From Streptomyces avicenniae (GTDB taxonomy: Bacteria > Actinomycetota > Actinomycetes > Streptomycetales > Streptomycetaceae), in contig NZ_JOEK01000010.1 of NCBI RefSeq assembly GCF_000719135.1, positions 124,001 through 188,000 on the forward strand: a stretch of DNA of 64,000 nt. The letters run 5' to 3'. The position numbers and the translations under genes are program-made. The notes under the pieces were generated by a model. That model was not told where the DNA came from and did not search any database. It saw only the letters and a program-made list of their open reading frames with translations. Below are positions 45,865 through 55,760 of this stretch, piece after piece. Each line of letters opens with the position of its first letter. Positions within the stretch are counted from its first letter, which is position 1.

Positions 45865-47079
45865 GTGAGGGATCAGCCCAGGGTCGTGCTCGGGGTGGGC
45901 GGCGGGATCGCCGCGTACAAGGCGTGTGAGCTGCTGCGGCGCCTCACCGAGTCGGGGCACGCCGTCCGGGTGGTGCCCACGGCCGCCGCGCTGCGGTTCG
46001 TCGGCGCCCCCACCTGGTCCGCCCTGTCCGGCGCGCCCGTCGCGACGGAGGTGTGGGACGACGTGCACGAGGTGCCGCACGTCCGCATCGGCCAGGAGGC
46101 CGACCTCGTCGTCGTGGCCCCGGCGACCGCCGACGTCCTCTCCCGCGCCGCCACCGGCCGCGCCGACGACCTGCTGACCAACGTCCTGCTCACCGCCCGC
46201 TGCCCCGTGGTCTTCGCGCCCGCGATGCACACGGAGATGTGGGAGCACCCCGCCACCCGGGAGAACGTCGCCACGCTCCGCCGCCGGGGCGCCGTCGTGA
46301 TCGAGCCCGCCGAGGGGCGGCTCACCGGCGCCGACACCGGCAAGGGCCGCCTGCCCGACCCGGCCGCGCTCTTCGACGTCTGCCGCCGGGTGCTGGCCCG
46401 CGGCGCCGCGCCCGTCCCCGCCGACCTGGCCGGGCGGCACGTGGTGGTCAGCGCCGGGGGCACCAGGGAGCCGCTGGACCCCGTCCGCTACCTCGGCAAC
46501 CACTCCTCGGGCAAGCAGGGCTACGCCCTCGCCCGCACCGCCGCCGCGCGGGGCGCCCGCGTCACCCTGGTCGCCGCCAACACGGCCCTGCCCGACCCGG
46601 CGGGCGTGCGCGTCGTCCCGGTCGGCAGCGCGGACGAGCTGGAGAAGGCGGTCAGGGAGGCCGCGGCCGACGCCGACGCCGTCGTGATGGCCGCCGCCGT
46701 CGCCGACTTCAGGCCCGCCGTGCGCGCCGGGCAGAAGATCAAGAAGCGCGAGGGCCACGAGCCCGAGCCGATCGCCCTGGTCCGCAACCCCGACATCCTC
46801 GCGGGACTGGCCGCCGACCGGCCGCAGGGGCAGGTGGTCGCCGGGTTCGCCGCCGAGACCGAGGACGTCCTCGCCAACGGCCGCGCCAAGCTCGCCCGCA
46901 AGGGCTGCGACCTCCTGGTGGTGAACCGCGTCGGCGAAGGGCTCGCGTTCGGCACCGAGGAGAACGAGGCCGTCATCGTCGAGGCGGGCGGCGCCGAGAC
47001 GCCGGTGCCCCACGGGCCGAAGGAGGCGCTGGCCGACCGCGTCTGGGACGTCGTCGCGCGCCTCCTGGACGCCCGCTGA
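45865..47079 (+). CDS. coaBC: Bifunctional phosphopantothenoylcysteine decarboxylase/synthetase
   Basis: CoaBC joins cysteine to 4'-phosphopantothenate (CoaB) and decarboxylates the product (CoaC) in coenzyme A synthesis. The 404-residue protein has the CoaC flavodoxin-like half ([33 protein letters not shown], and PAMHTEMW where many bacteria have PAMN) and the CoaB half ([43 protein letters not shown]). GTG 45865 is 5 bases after CGGAGG; GTG 45859 overlaps that site and is less likely. Confidence 0.95.
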   Translation: MRDQPRVVLGVGGGIAAYKACELLRRLTESGHAVRVVPTAAALRFVGAPTWSALSGAPVATEVWDDVHEVPHVRIGQEADLVVVAPATADVLSRAATGRADDLLTNVLLTARCPVVFAPAMHTEMWEHPATRENVATLRRRGAVVIEPAEGRLTGADTGKGRLPDPAALFDVCRRVLARGAAPVPADLAGRHVVVSAGGTREPLDPVRYLGNHSSGKQGYALARTAAARGARVTLVAANTALPDPAGVRVVPVGSADELEKAVREAAADADAVVMAAAVADFRPAVRAGQKIKKREGHEPEPIALVRNPDILAGLAADRPQGQVVAGFAAETEDVLANGRAKLARKGCDLLVVNRVGEGLAFGTEENEAVIVEAGGAETPVPHGPKEALADRVWDVVARLLDAR

Positions 47080-47253
47080 CCCCGCCGGGGACGTCCGCCC
47101 ACCGGACCGGCCGTCTCGAACTACGGTACGCGTCTTCCGGCGGGCGCTCCGCGACGGATACGCTACGGACACCGTACGGAAGCCGGTACGACCACGGTGG
47201 ACGCGCGGGCCGACCGCCGCCGAGCCTTCGGGCCCGGCCGGACGCGCGCCGGT

Positions 47254-47259
47254 TAGACT
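47254..47259 (+). promoter_or_regulatory. Candidate -10 of metK
   Basis: TAGACT fits TANNNT and would give a leader of about 65 bases. Another candidate, TACGCT, is at 47159-47164. The 253-base gap has several imperfect palindromes (for example around 47165-47190) but I do not recognise a SAM riboswitch in it. Confidence 0.4.
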
Positions 47260-47332
47260 GACGCCGACCGAGCGCCGCCACGGGCGGTCGTCAGACATTT
47301 CAGTCAGCAGCCGCTGCAACCCAGGGAGCGAT

Positions 47333-48541
47333 GTGTCCCGCCGCCTGTTCACCTCGGAATCCGTGACCGAGGGTCACCCCGACAAGATCGCCGACCAGAT
47401 CAGCGACACGATCCTCGACGCGCTGCTGCGCGAGGACCCCAGCTCGCGCGTCGCCGTCGAGACGATGATCACGACCGGCCTCGTCCACGTGGCCGGGGAG
47501 GTCACCACGAAGGCGTACGCGGACATCGCGACCCTGGTGCGCGGCCGGATCCTGGAGATCGGCTACGACTCGTCGAAGAAGGGCTTCGACGGCGCCTCCT
47601 GCGGCGTCTCGGTGTCCATCGGCTCGCAGTCGCCCGACATCGCGCAGGGCGTGGACACGGCGTACGAGTCGCGGGTCGAGGGGGACGAGGACGAGCTGGA
47701 CCGCCAGGGCGCGGGCGACCAGGGCCTCATGTTCGGCTACGCCTGCGACGAGACGCCCGAGCTGATGCCGCTGCCGATCCGGCTGGCGCACCGCCTCTCC
47801 CACCGCCTCTCCGAGGTCCGCAAGAACGGGACCATCCCCTACCTGCGCCCCGACGGCAAGACGCAGGTCACCATCGAGTACGACGGCGACAAGGCCGTCC
47901 GGCTCGACACGGTGGTCGTCTCCAGCCAGCACGCCTCGGACATCGACCTCGACTCGCTCCTCGCGCCCGACATCCAGGAGTTCGTGGTCGAGCCCGAGCT
48001 GAAGGCCCTGATCGGCGACGGCATCAAGCTGGAGACCGAGGGCTACCGGCTGCTCGTCAACCCGACGGGCCGCTTCGAGATCGGCGGCCCGATGGGCGAC
48101 GCCGGGCTCACCGGCCGCAAGATCATCATCGACACGTACGGCGGCATGGCGCGGCACGGCGGCGGCGCGTTCTCCGGCAAGGACCCCTCGAAGGTGGACC
48201 GTTCGGCCGCCTACGCGATGCGCTGGGTGGCGAAGAACGTCGTGGCCGCGGGGCTCGCCGCGCGCTGCGAGGTGCAGGTCGCCTACGCGATCGGCAAGGC
48301 GGAGCCGGTCGGCCTGTTCGTCGAGACCTTCGGCACGGCGACCGTCCCGGTGGAGAAGATCGAGCAGGCCATCACCGAGGTCTTCGACCTGCGTCCCGCC
48401 GCGATCATCCGCGACCTGGACCTGCTGCGTCCGATCTACGCCCAGACGGCCGCCTACGGCCACTTCGGCCGCGAGCTGCCCGACTTCACCTGGGAGCGCA
48501 CCGACCGCGTGGACGCCCTGCGGGCCGTCACCGGCCTCTGA
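47333..48541 (+). CDS. metK: S-adenosylmethionine synthetase
   Basis: MetK makes S-adenosylmethionine from methionine and ATP. The 402-residue protein has the ATP-binding [12 protein letters not shown], the [12 protein letters not shown] signature, and the phosphate-binding [19 protein letters not shown]. Length is normal. GTG 47333 follows GGGAG at about 6 bases. It stands alone with its own promoter region and is followed by priA, 73 bases away. Confidence 0.97.
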   Translation: MSRRLFTSESVTEGHPDKIADQISDTILDALLREDPSSRVAVETMITTGLVHVAGEVTTKAYADIATLVRGRILEIGYDSSKKGFDGASCGVSVSIGSQSPDIAQGVDTAYESRVEGDEDELDRQGAGDQGLMFGYACDETPELMPLPIRLAHRLSHRLSEVRKNGTIPYLRPDGKTQVTIEYDGDKAVRLDTVVVSSQHASDIDLDSLLAPDIQEFVVEPELKALIGDGIKLETEGYRLLVNPTGRFEIGGPMGDAGLTGRKIIIDTYGGMARHGGGAFSGKDPSKVDRSAAYAMRWVAKNVVAAGLAARCEVQVAYAIGKAEPVGLFVETFGTATVPVEKIEQAITEVFDLRPAAIIRDLDLLRPIYAQTAAYGHFGRELPDFTWERTDRVDALRAVTGL

Positions 48542-48614
48542 GCTGCGGCTCCGCCCTCCCTCCCGCGTGCCGGGGCGGGGGGCGGTGTCCGACCCATCTG
48601 TTGTACTGGACGCC

Positions 48615-50741
48615 GTGAGTCAGGAAGCCAGCGGAGCCAGGGGCGGCGAACAGCTCGCCCTCATCCGCGCGGCGGCCCGCCGCGAGGGCGGGCGGAAGGC
48701 CCCGCCCCGCACCTGGCGCGGCGCGCCCCTGGCGGAGGGGCTGCCCGTCGCCCGCGTCCTGGTGGACAAGGGCCTGGTGCATCTCGACCACCTCTTCGAC
48801 TACGCGGTGCCCGCCGCCATGGACGCCGACGCGCAGCCGGGCGTACGGGTCCGGGTGCGCTTCGGCGCCGGACAGCGCGACGGGCGGCGTGAGGGCGGCG
48901 GGCTGATCAACGGCTTCGTCGTCGAGCGCCGCGCCACCAGCGACTTCCCCGGCGTCCTCGCCCCCCTCGCCCAGGTCCTGTCCACCGAGCCGGTCCTCGG
49001 CCCGGAACTCCTGCGGCTGTGCCGGTCGGTGGCCGACCGCTACGCGGGCTCGCTCGCCGACGTCGTGCAGCTCGCCGTCCCGCCCCGCATGGCCAGGGCG
49101 GAACGCGCCGCGTCCCCCCCGGCGCCCGCCCCGCCCCAGGCCCCCGAACCCGGCGGCTGGACGCGCTACCCGCACGCCGCCGGATACCTCGCCGCCCTCG
49201 CCTCGGGCGGCGCCCCCCGCGCCGTGTGGACGGCCCTCCCCGGCCCGCAGTGGCCCGACGAGCTGGCCCGCGTCCTCGCGACCGCGCTGGCCGCCGGACG
49301 CGGCGCCCTCGCCGTCCTCCCCGACGGGCGCGCCGCCGCCCGCGTGGACGCGGCGCTGACCGCCCTCACCGGGCCGGGACACCACGTCCTGCTCACCGCC
49401 GACTCCGGCCCCGAGGCGCGCTACCGGCGCTGGCTCGCCGTACGCCGGGGCGCCGTGCGCTGCGTGGTCGGCACGCGCGCCGCCATGTTCGCGCCCGTCA
49501 CCGGCCTCGGCCTCGTCGCCCTGTGGGACGACGGCGACTCCGCCCACCACGACATCAACGCCCCCCAGCCGCACGCCCGCGACGTCCTGACGCTGCGCGC
49601 CGCCCTGGACGACGCGGCCCTCCTCCTCGGCGGCCACGCGCACACCGCCGAGGCCGCCCAGCTCGTGGACTCCGGCTGGGCCAGACCGCTGGCCGCCGGG
49701 CGGGACACCGTCCGGGCCGCCGCGCCGCTGGTCCGTACCGTCGGCGACGGCGACGAGGCACGCGACCCCGCCGCCCGCACCGCGCGGCTCCCCAGCCTCG
49801 CCTGGCAGACGCTGCGGGAAGGGCTCGCCGCGGGCCCGGTCCTCGTGCAGGTCCCGCGCCGGGGCTACGCGCCCCGCCTCGCCTGCGACCGCTGCCGGAC
49901 GGCCGCCCGCTGCGACCGCTGCCACGGGCCCCTCGCCTCGGGCGGCCCCGCCGAGGCGCTGGGCTGCGCCTGGTGCGGCGTCCCCGCGCCCGACTGGCAC
50001 TGCCCCGAGTGCGGCGGCAGGCGGCTGCGCGCCGTGGTCGTCGGGGCGCGGCGCACCGCCGAGGAACTGGGCCGCGCCTTCCCCGCCGTCCCGGTCCGCA
50101 CGTCGGGCCGCGACCACGTCCTCGCGACCGTGCCCGACCGGCCCGCCCTCGTCGTCAGCACGCCGGGCGCCGAGCCCGTTCCCGAGGGCCCCGGCTACGC
50201 GGCGGCGCTGCTGCTCGACGGCTGGGCCCTGTTGGGGCGGCAGGACCTGCGGGCGGCGGAGGAGGCGCTGCGGCTGTGGATGAACGCCGCCGCGCTCGTG
50301 CGGCCACGGGACGACGGCGGCACCGTCGTGGTCCTCGGGGAGCCCCTGGAGCGGCCCGTGCAGGCGCTGGTGCGCTGGGATCCTGCCGGGTTCGCGCTGC
50401 GCGAGCTGGCCGACCGGGCGGCCCTCGGCTTCCCGCCCGTCTCCCGGATGGCGGCCGTCATCGGCACGGACGAGGCCGTCGCCGCGCTCCTCGGCGCGGC
50501 GGAACTGCCGCCGCAGGCCGAGGTGTTGGGCCCGGTGCCCCTGCCGGTCACCGCGCCGGGCCGCGCCCGCCGCCCCGGCGATCCGCCGCCGGGGGAGCGG
50601 TGGGAACGGGCGCTCGTCCGGGTGCCGCCCGGCGCCGGAGGGGCGCTGGCCGCCGCCCTGAAGGCGGCGGTGGCCGCGCGGCTGGCGCGGCGCGACGGGC
50701 CGGTCGCCCGCGTGACGATCGACCCGCGCGACATCGGCTGA
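48615..50741 (+). CDS. priA: Probable replication restart protein PriA, ATPase-deficient type
   Basis: PriA recognises stalled forks and starts primosome reassembly. This 708-residue protein has the N-terminal 3'-DNA-end binding domain and the zinc-binding cysteines in pairs (CDRC, CDRC, CAWC, CPEC). The Walker A motif is absent (PGPQWPDE where GSGKT is expected) and DEEH is replaced by DDGD (305-308). This loss of helicase motifs is known for actinobacterial PriA. GTG 48615 has no ribosome site; TGTACT (48602-48607) upstream could make it leaderless. Confidence 0.9.
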   Translation: MSQEASGARGGEQLALIRAAARREGGRKAPPRTWRGAPLAEGLPVARVLVDKGLVHLDHLFDYAVPAAMDADAQPGVRVRVRFGAGQRDGRREGGGLINGFVVERRATSDFPGVLAPLAQVLSTEPVLGPELLRLCRSVADRYAGSLADVVQLAVPPRMARAERAASPPAPAPPQAPEPGGWTRYPHAAGYLAALASGGAPRAVWTALPGPQWPDELARVLATALAAGRGALAVLPDGRAAARVDAALTALTGPGHHVLLTADSGPEARYRRWLAVRRGAVRCVVGTRAAMFAPVTGLGLVALWDDGDSAHHDINAPQPHARDVLTLRAALDDAALLLGGHAHTAEAAQLVDSGWARPLAAGRDTVRAAAPLVRTVGDGDEARDPAARTARLPSLAWQTLREGLAAGPVLVQVPRRGYAPRLACDRCRTAARCDRCHGPLASGGPAEALGCAWCGVPAPDWHCPECGGRRLRAVVVGARRTAEELGRAFPAVPVRTSGRDHVLATVPDRPALVVSTPGAEPVPEGPGYAAALLLDGWALLGRQDLRAAEEALRLWMNAAALVRPRDDGGTVVVLGEPLERPVQALVRWDPAGFALRELADRAALGFPPVSRMAAVIGTDEAVAALLGAAELPPQAEVLGPVPLPVTAPGRARRPGDPPPGERWERALVRVPPGAGGALAAALKAAVAARLARRDGPVARVTIDPRDIG

Positions 50742-50842
50742 CGGCCCCGCGCGTCGTGCGCCGCGATGAGTTCCGGCCGTGCCACGAGTCTGCCCCGGTG
50801 CCGTACACGCCGTACGGCGCCCGGCACATGACGGAGGACACC

Positions 50843-51625
50843 ATGACGACCACGCCCGACGACCTGACCGCCCTGCCGCCCGGTCTCCCGCCCCTCGCCG
50901 ACCTGTCAGGCTGGCAGGCGGCCCGCGACGAGCTGCTGGTCCGCGAGAAGGCCCACACCCGCGAGGGCGACGCCATAGCCGCCGCCCGCCGCCGTCTGCC
51001 GATGGTGGAGTTCGACGGGACGGCCGAGGTCGTCGGACCTGACGGGCCCGTGCCGTTCCTCGACCTGTTCCAGGGCCGCGACGAGCTGCTGGTCTACAAG
51101 CACATGTGGCACGACGGCGCGCCGCACCAGGGGCAGTGCGAGGGCTGCACCGCGGCGGCCTGGCACCTGCAGGACGCCGTCTACCTCAACGCGCGCGGCG
51201 TCTCGTTCGCCGTCCTCACCACCGGCCGCTGGGAGGAGGTCGCCGCCTTCACCGGGTTCATGGGCTACACCCAGCCCTGGTACTCGGTGCGCGGCCTGGA
51301 CGAGCCGGTGGGCGGCGAGATGGGGTACCTCAGCTGTTTCCTGCGCGCGGGCGACCGCGTGTTCCTCACCTACTCCACGACGGGCCGCGGCAACGAGGTG
51401 GCCTCCCCGTTCTTCGCCCTGCTCGACATGACGCCCCACGGCCGCGGCGAGGCGTGGCAGGACAACCCCGCGGGCCGACCGGAGGGGAACGGCCCGTGCT
51501 GGTACTGGCGCACGGACGTCGCGGGGAACCCCACCTGGGGCCCGACCGGCCGCCCCGCGCCGCAGTGGACCCGCCCCGGCGTGACCGCCGAGACGACCCT
51601 CGGACGGCAGGAGCACTGCCACTGA
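50843..51625 (+). CDS. DUF899 family (thioredoxin-like) protein
   Basis: The 260-residue protein matches DUF899 proteins, a thioredoxin-fold group: an N-terminal helical part (ARDELLVREKAHTREGDAIAAARRRLPMVEF), then LLVYKHMWHDGAPHQGQCEGCTAAAW with a Cys-x2-Cys pair, FAVLTTGRWEEVAAFTGFMGY, and a C-terminal HGRGEAWQD segment. Function is not established; a redox or peroxide-related role is suggested by the fold. ATG 50843 lies 5 bases after GGAGG; ATG 50828 precedes that site and is less likely. A terminator follows. Confidence 0.85.
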   Translation: MTTTPDDLTALPPGLPPLADLSGWQAARDELLVREKAHTREGDAIAAARRRLPMVEFDGTAEVVGPDGPVPFLDLFQGRDELLVYKHMWHDGAPHQGQCEGCTAAAWHLQDAVYLNARGVSFAVLTTGRWEEVAAFTGFMGYTQPWYSVRGLDEPVGGEMGYLSCFLRAGDRVFLTYSTTGRGNEVASPFFALLDMTPHGRGEAWQDNPAGRPEGNGPCWYWRTDVAGNPTWGPTGRPAPQWTRPGVTAETTLGRQEHCH

Positions 51626-51661
51626 CGCCCGGGACCGCCCGGCCCCGACGGGCGCACGGCG

Positions 51662-51695
51662 CCGCCGCGTGGGTCGCGTACGACCCACGCGGCGG
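51662..51695. terminator. Bidirectional terminator after the DUF899 gene
   Basis: A perfect 15-bp inverted repeat (51662-51676 and 51681-51695) with loop CGTA lies between convergent genes. Confidence 0.85.
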
Positions 51696-51721
51696 GCGGA
51701 TCCCGGCAACCGCGTGCCGGA

Positions 51722-52228
51722 TCAGGAGTTCCGCTGGCCGGGGAAGACCCCGGCCCTGCTGTCACCGCTCACCTGCTGGCCCGGCCTGCCGGGCACGGGG
51801 CGTGCGGGCGGTACGCCGGGGGCCAGGGGCTCGGGCCGCGCGCTCTCGCGCGCGGGACCCTGCGCCTGCCCCTGCACGGGTGCGCGCCGGGCGCCGTACC
51901 GGCGGTGCACCGCCTGTTTGGTCACCCCGAGCGCCGAGCCGACGGCGTCCCAGGAGAAACCGAGCGAACGATCGAAGTCCACCGCTGCCGTCACGAGGGA
52001 CTCCACGCTGTCGCGGAGCTCCTGCGCGAGCCGGACCGTCGGCGCCGGTGCCCGGCCGTAGACGACGAAGCCCGCGGACGGGCCGGTGCGGCGGGGGCGG
52101 TAGACATTGCCCAGTTGCGCGGTGAGCGTCCGCAGCGCGTCCACCTGTCGGCGCACCCGCTCGATGTCCCGCACCAGCAGGTGCAGACTGGCCCGTGCCT
52201 GAGCGTCGGGGGTGGCGTTGTCGGCCAT
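51722..52228 (-). CDS. Helix-turn-helix regulator-like protein
   Basis: The 168-residue protein has an N-terminal helical region ([29 protein letters not shown]). A central helix-turn-helix follows ([26 protein letters not shown], about 93-118), then a Pro/Gln/Arg-rich tail of low complexity. Such proteins are common in streptomycetes, and I do not know a studied member. ATG 52228 has GAGAGG seven bases upstream; an in-frame TTG two codons earlier is too close to it. Two perfect inverted repeats lie upstream (52260-52301). Confidence 0.75.
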   Translation of the reverse strand: MADNATPDAQARASLHLLVRDIERVRRQVDALRTLTAQLGNVYRPRRTGPSAGFVVYGRAPAPTVRLAQELRDSVESLVTAAVDFDRSLGFSWDAVGSALGVTKQAVHRRYGARRAPVQGQAQGPARESARPEPLAPGVPPARPVPGRPGQQVSGDSRAGVFPGQRNS

Positions 52229-52259
52229 GAACAAGCCTCTCGAACCGGTGTCTAGGTAC

Positions 52260-52301
52260 GACGGGCCTGACCGGGCCCGTCTCGGTCAATCTCCTTTGAC
52301 C
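52260..52301. promoter_or_regulatory. Two adjacent inverted repeats upstream of the HTH gene
   Basis: GACGGGCC-TGACCG-GGCCCGTC (52260-52281) and GGTCAA-TCTCCT-TTGACC (52284-52301) are both perfect. They lie in the 265-base divergent gap between the HTH gene and fmt, nearer the former. They could be operator sites for that regulator or a leader hairpin. Confidence 0.45.
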
Positions 52302-52418
52302 AACGCGCCATGCGTGCAGGAGTCACGCACAGGGCGCGCCTTCGTCAACGTGGCGGAGCCCGCCGACTCCCGCGCGCACCCGTCCCGGGCGGCCGGGGAG
52401 CGTGCCGGGGAACGGACA

Positions 52419-52424
52419 TAGACT
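52419..52424 (+). promoter_or_regulatory. Candidate -10 of fmt
   Basis: TAGACT fits the vegetative -10 pattern and would give a leader of about 63 bases before ATG 52494, which has its own GAGAGG ribosome site. No strong -35 is seen. Confidence 0.4.
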
Positions 52425-52493
52425 GGCTCGCCGGTTCCCCGGAAAACCCGGCCCGCAGCCCGTTTCACCTGCCCGAGAGGTCCCCAAGACACG

Positions 52494-53426
52494 ATGAGGC
52501 TCGTCTTCGCCGGTACCCCCGAGGTCGCCGTCCCCGCCCTGGACGCCCTGCTCGCGTCGGACCGGCACGAGGTCGTCGCCGTCGTCACCCGTCCGGACGC
52601 ACCGGCGGGACGCGGACGCCGCCTCGTCGCCAGCCCGATCGCCCAGCGCGCCGCCGAGGCGGGCATCGAGATCCTGCGCCCGGCCCGCCCGCGCGACCCC
52701 GACTTCCAGGAACGGCTGCGCGCCCTCGCGCCCGACTGCTGCCCGGTCGTCGCGTACGGCGCGCTGCTGCCCGTCTCCGCCCTCGCCATCCCCCGGCACG
52801 GCTGGGTCAACCTGCACTTCTCGCTGCTCCCCGCCTGGCGCGGCGCCGCCCCCGTCCAGCACGCGGTCCTGGCGGGTGACGACATGACGGGCGCCAGCAC
52901 GTTCCTCATCGAGGAAGGGCTCGACTCCGGCCCGGTCTACGGCGTCATCACCGAGAAGATCAGGCCCCAGGACACCAGCGGCGACCTCCTCACCCGGCTC
53001 GCCCTCGCGGGCTCCGGTCTCCTCGCCGCCACGATGGACGGCATCGAGGACGGCTCCCTGCACGCCGTGCCCCAGCCCCTCGACGGCGTGACGACCGCGC
53101 CCAAGCTGACCGCAGAGGACGCCGCCGTGGACTGGCGGGCCCCCGCGCTCGCCGTCCACCGCCGCGTACGCGCCTGCACACCCGCGCCCGGCGCCTGGAC
53201 GACGTTCCGCGGCGAACGCCTGAAGCTCCGCCAGGTCACCCCCGCGCCCGACCGCACAGGACAGGAGCCCGGCGCCCTCGACGCGGGCAAGCAGCACGTC
53301 CACGTCGGCACCGGCTCGCACTCCGTCGAGCTGGACTGGGTGCAGCCCCAGGGCAAGAAGCCGATGCGCGCCGCCGACTGGGCCCGCGGCGTGCGGGTCG
53401 CCCCCGGCGAACACCTGGGCGGCTGA
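52494..53426 (+). CDS. fmt: Methionyl-tRNA formyltransferase
   Basis: Fmt formylates initiator Met-tRNA. The 310-residue protein has the N-terminal [18 protein letters not shown], the formyl-donor site [27 protein letters not shown], and the C-terminal tRNA-binding OB domain. ATG 52494 is clear. rsmB follows after 78 bases. The run priA-fmt-rsmB-rpe is conserved, although here a DUF899 gene and a regulator separate priA from fmt. Confidence 0.96.
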   Translation: MRLVFAGTPEVAVPALDALLASDRHEVVAVVTRPDAPAGRGRRLVASPIAQRAAEAGIEILRPARPRDPDFQERLRALAPDCCPVVAYGALLPVSALAIPRHGWVNLHFSLLPAWRGAAPVQHAVLAGDDMTGASTFLIEEGLDSGPVYGVITEKIRPQDTSGDLLTRLALAGSGLLAATMDGIEDGSLHAVPQPLDGVTTAPKLTAEDAAVDWRAPALAVHRRVRACTPAPGAWTTFRGERLKLRQVTPAPDRTGQEPGALDAGKQHVHVGTGSHSVELDWVQPQGKKPMRAADWARGVRVAPGEHLGG

Positions 53427-53504
53427 CCGGGGCCGCCCGCCCCCGCCGTACGCTTGACCACCCCAGCGGGACCAGCCCGCGCACCAGCCGGAGTGACCCC
53501 TCAC

Positions 53505-54920
53505 GTGAGCAGTCGGCAAAGCCGCCAGCCCAGGCCCTACCGCCGCCCCCGCCGCGACCCGGTCCGCATCCTCGCCTTCGACGCCCTGCGCGCCGTCGCC
53601 GAACGCGGCGCCTACGCCAACCTGGTGCTCCCGCCGCTGCTCGCGCGCGCCAAGGAGTCGGGCGGCTTCGACGGGCGTGACGCCGCCCTGGCCACCGAGC
53701 TGGTGTACGGGACGCTGCGCCGCCAGGGCACGTACGACGCCGTCCTCGCCGCGTGCGTGGACCGGCCGCTGCGCGACGTGGACCCGCCCGTCCTCGACGT
53801 GCTGTCCCTGGGCGCGCACCAACTGCTCGGCACCCGCATCCCCGGCCACGCCGCCGTCAGCGCGACCGTCGAGCTGGCCCGCTGCGTGGTGGGCGACGGC
53901 CGCGCCAAGTTCGTCAACGCCGTGCTGCGCCGCGTCGCCGCGCACGACCTCGACACCTGGCTCGACCGCGTCGCGCCGCCCTACGACGACGACCCGGAGG
54001 CGCACCTCGCGCTCGTCCACGCGCATCCGCGCTGGGTCGTCTCCGCGCTGTGGGACGCGCTCGGCGGCGGCCGGGCGGAGATCGAGGCGCTGCTCGCGGC
54101 GGACAACGAGCGCCCGCGCGTCACGCTGGCCGCCCGCCCGGGGCGCAGCACCGCCGACGAGCTGCTGAAGGAGCCGGGCGCCGAGCCGGGGCGCTGGTCG
54201 CCGTACGCCGTGCGGCTCGCGGACGGCGGGGAGCCGGGGGCGCTCGGCGCCGTCCACGACGGGCGGGCCGGTGTGCAGGACGAGGGCAGCCAGCTCGTCG
54301 CCCTCGCGCTCGCCAACGCGCCGCTCACCGGCCGCGACACGCGCTGGCTCGACGGCTGCGCGGGCCCCGGCGGGAAGGCCGCGCTGCTCGCGGCCCTGGC
54401 CGCGGAGCGGGGCGCGGCGCTGGTCGCCGCCGAGCGGCAGCCGCACCGGGCCCGGCTCGTCGCCCGCGCCCTGGACGGCAACCCGGGCCCGTACCAGGTC
54501 GTCACGGCGGACAGCACGCGTCCCGCGTGGCGGCCCGGCGCGTTCGACCGCGTCCTCGTGGACGTCCCGTGCACCGGCCTCGGCGCCCTGCGCCGCCGCC
54601 CCGAGTCCCGCTGGCGGCGGCGCCCCGAGGACCTGGACGGCCTCGTCACGCTCCAGCGGAAGCTGCTGCGCGGCGCCCTGGCCGCCGTGCGCCCCGGCGG
54701 CGTCGTCGGCTACGCGACGTGCTCGCCGCACCTGGCGGAGACCCGCCTCGTCGTCGGCGACGTCCTCGACGGGCTCACCGGCATGACGGCCGAACGCCTC
54801 GACGCCAGGCCGCTGCTGCCCGGCGTGCCGGACCTCGGGGACGGCCCCGACATCCAGCTGTGGCCCCACCGCCACGGCACGGACGCGATGCATCTGACGC
54901 TGCTGCGCCGCACCGCGTGA
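53505..54920 (+). CDS. rsmB: 16S rRNA cytosine-C5 methyltransferase RsmB
   Basis: RsmB methylates C967 of 16S rRNA. The 471-residue protein has the N-terminal NusB-like RNA-binding domain ([42 protein letters not shown]) and a NOL1/NOP2/Sun methyltransferase domain. Both cysteines are present: Cys356 in VDVPCTGLG and Cys406 in GYATCSP. GTG 53505 gives [18 protein letters not shown], as in related proteins; a TTG at 53454 and a GTG at 53493 are in frame but less convincing. Confidence 0.93.
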   Translation: MSSRQSRQPRPYRRPRRDPVRILAFDALRAVAERGAYANLVLPPLLARAKESGGFDGRDAALATELVYGTLRRQGTYDAVLAACVDRPLRDVDPPVLDVLSLGAHQLLGTRIPGHAAVSATVELARCVVGDGRAKFVNAVLRRVAAHDLDTWLDRVAPPYDDDPEAHLALVHAHPRWVVSALWDALGGGRAEIEALLAADNERPRVTLAARPGRSTADELLKEPGAEPGRWSPYAVRLADGGEPGALGAVHDGRAGVQDEGSQLVALALANAPLTGRDTRWLDGCAGPGGKAALLAALAAERGAALVAAERQPHRARLVARALDGNPGPYQVVTADSTRPAWRPGAFDRVLVDVPCTGLGALRRRPESRWRRRPEDLDGLVTLQRKLLRGALAAVRPGGVVGYATCSPHLAETRLVVGDVLDGLTGMTAERLDARPLLPGVPDLGDGPDIQLWPHRHGTDAMHLTLLRRTA

Positions 54921-54953
54921 TCACCGGTCGCCCGAAGGGCGCGCGGAGCGGGG

Positions 54954-54959
54954 ATACTT
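54954..54959 (+). promoter_or_regulatory. -10 element of a probably leaderless rpe transcript
   Basis: GATACT ends 5 bases before ATG 54965 and no ribosome site is present in the 44-base gap. Transcription would start at the A of the ATG. Confidence 0.5.
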
Positions 54960-54964
54960 GGCCC

Positions 54965-55639
54965 ATGGCACAGATCAACCCCAGCATGCTGTCCGCCGAT
55001 TTCTCCCGGCTCGCCGAGGAGGCCGAGGCCGTCAGGGGCGCCGACTGGCTCCACATCGACGTCATGGACAACCACTTCGTCCCCAACCTGACGCTCGGCG
55101 TCCCGGTGGTGGAGGCGCTGGCCAAGGCCACCGACATCCCGCTGGACTGCCATCTGATGATCGAACAGCCCGACCGCTGGGCCCCGGCGTACGCCGAGGC
55201 GGGCGCGGGCTCGGTCACGTTCCACGCCGAGGCCGCCGCCGCGCCCGTGCGGCTCGCCAGGGAGATCCGCGCCCGCGGCGCGCGTGCCTCGCTGGCGCTC
55301 AAGCCCGCCACCCCGATCGAGCCCTTCGAGGACCTGCTGCCCGAGCTGGACATGGTGCTGATCATGACCGTCGAGCCCGGGTTCGGCGGGCAGGCGTTCC
55401 TCGACGTCACGCTGCCGAAGATCCGCCGCACCAGGAAGCTCATCGAACGCCACGGCCTGCCGCTGTGGCTCCAGGTGGACGGCGGCGTCTCGGCCACCAC
55501 CATCGAGCGCTGCGCCGAGGCGGGCGCGGACGTCTTCGTCGCCGGGTCCGCCGTGTACGGCACCGACGACCCGGCCGCCGCCGTCCGCGCGCTGCGTCAC
55601 CAGGCGGAGGAGGCGGCGGCCAGGGCCACCGGGGGATGA
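54965..55639 (+). CDS. rpe: Ribulose-phosphate 3-epimerase
   Basis: Rpe interconverts ribulose- and xylulose-5-phosphate in the pentose phosphate route. The 224-residue TIM-barrel protein has [13 protein letters not shown], the metal-site [37 protein letters not shown] and the catalytic-Asp [11 protein letters not shown]. The next gene, a SorC-type sugar-phosphate sensor, suggests a carbon-metabolism link. Confidence 0.96.
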   Translation: MAQINPSMLSADFSRLAEEAEAVRGADWLHIDVMDNHFVPNLTLGVPVVEALAKATDIPLDCHLMIEQPDRWAPAYAEAGAGSVTFHAEAAAAPVRLAREIRARGARASLALKPATPIEPFEDLLPELDMVLIMTVEPGFGGQAFLDVTLPKIRRTRKLIERHGLPLWLQVDGGVSATTIERCAEAGADVFVAGSAVYGTDDPAAAVRALRHQAEEAAARATGG

Positions 55640-55760
55640 ACGGCCGACGTCGATCCGGCAGCGCGCCGCCCACGCCGCGCCCGGTACGGACCAGGGGCAC
55701 CGCGGATCTGCGAGGATGAGGACGCGGTGTGAGCGGGGACACGGAGCGGAGGACAGTGAG

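Noticed and set aside
47080..47332. SAM riboswitch upstream of metK
   Set aside because: I looked for the conserved SAM-I/SAM-IV cores and could not trace them; only imperfect palindromes are present. A covariance search would decide.
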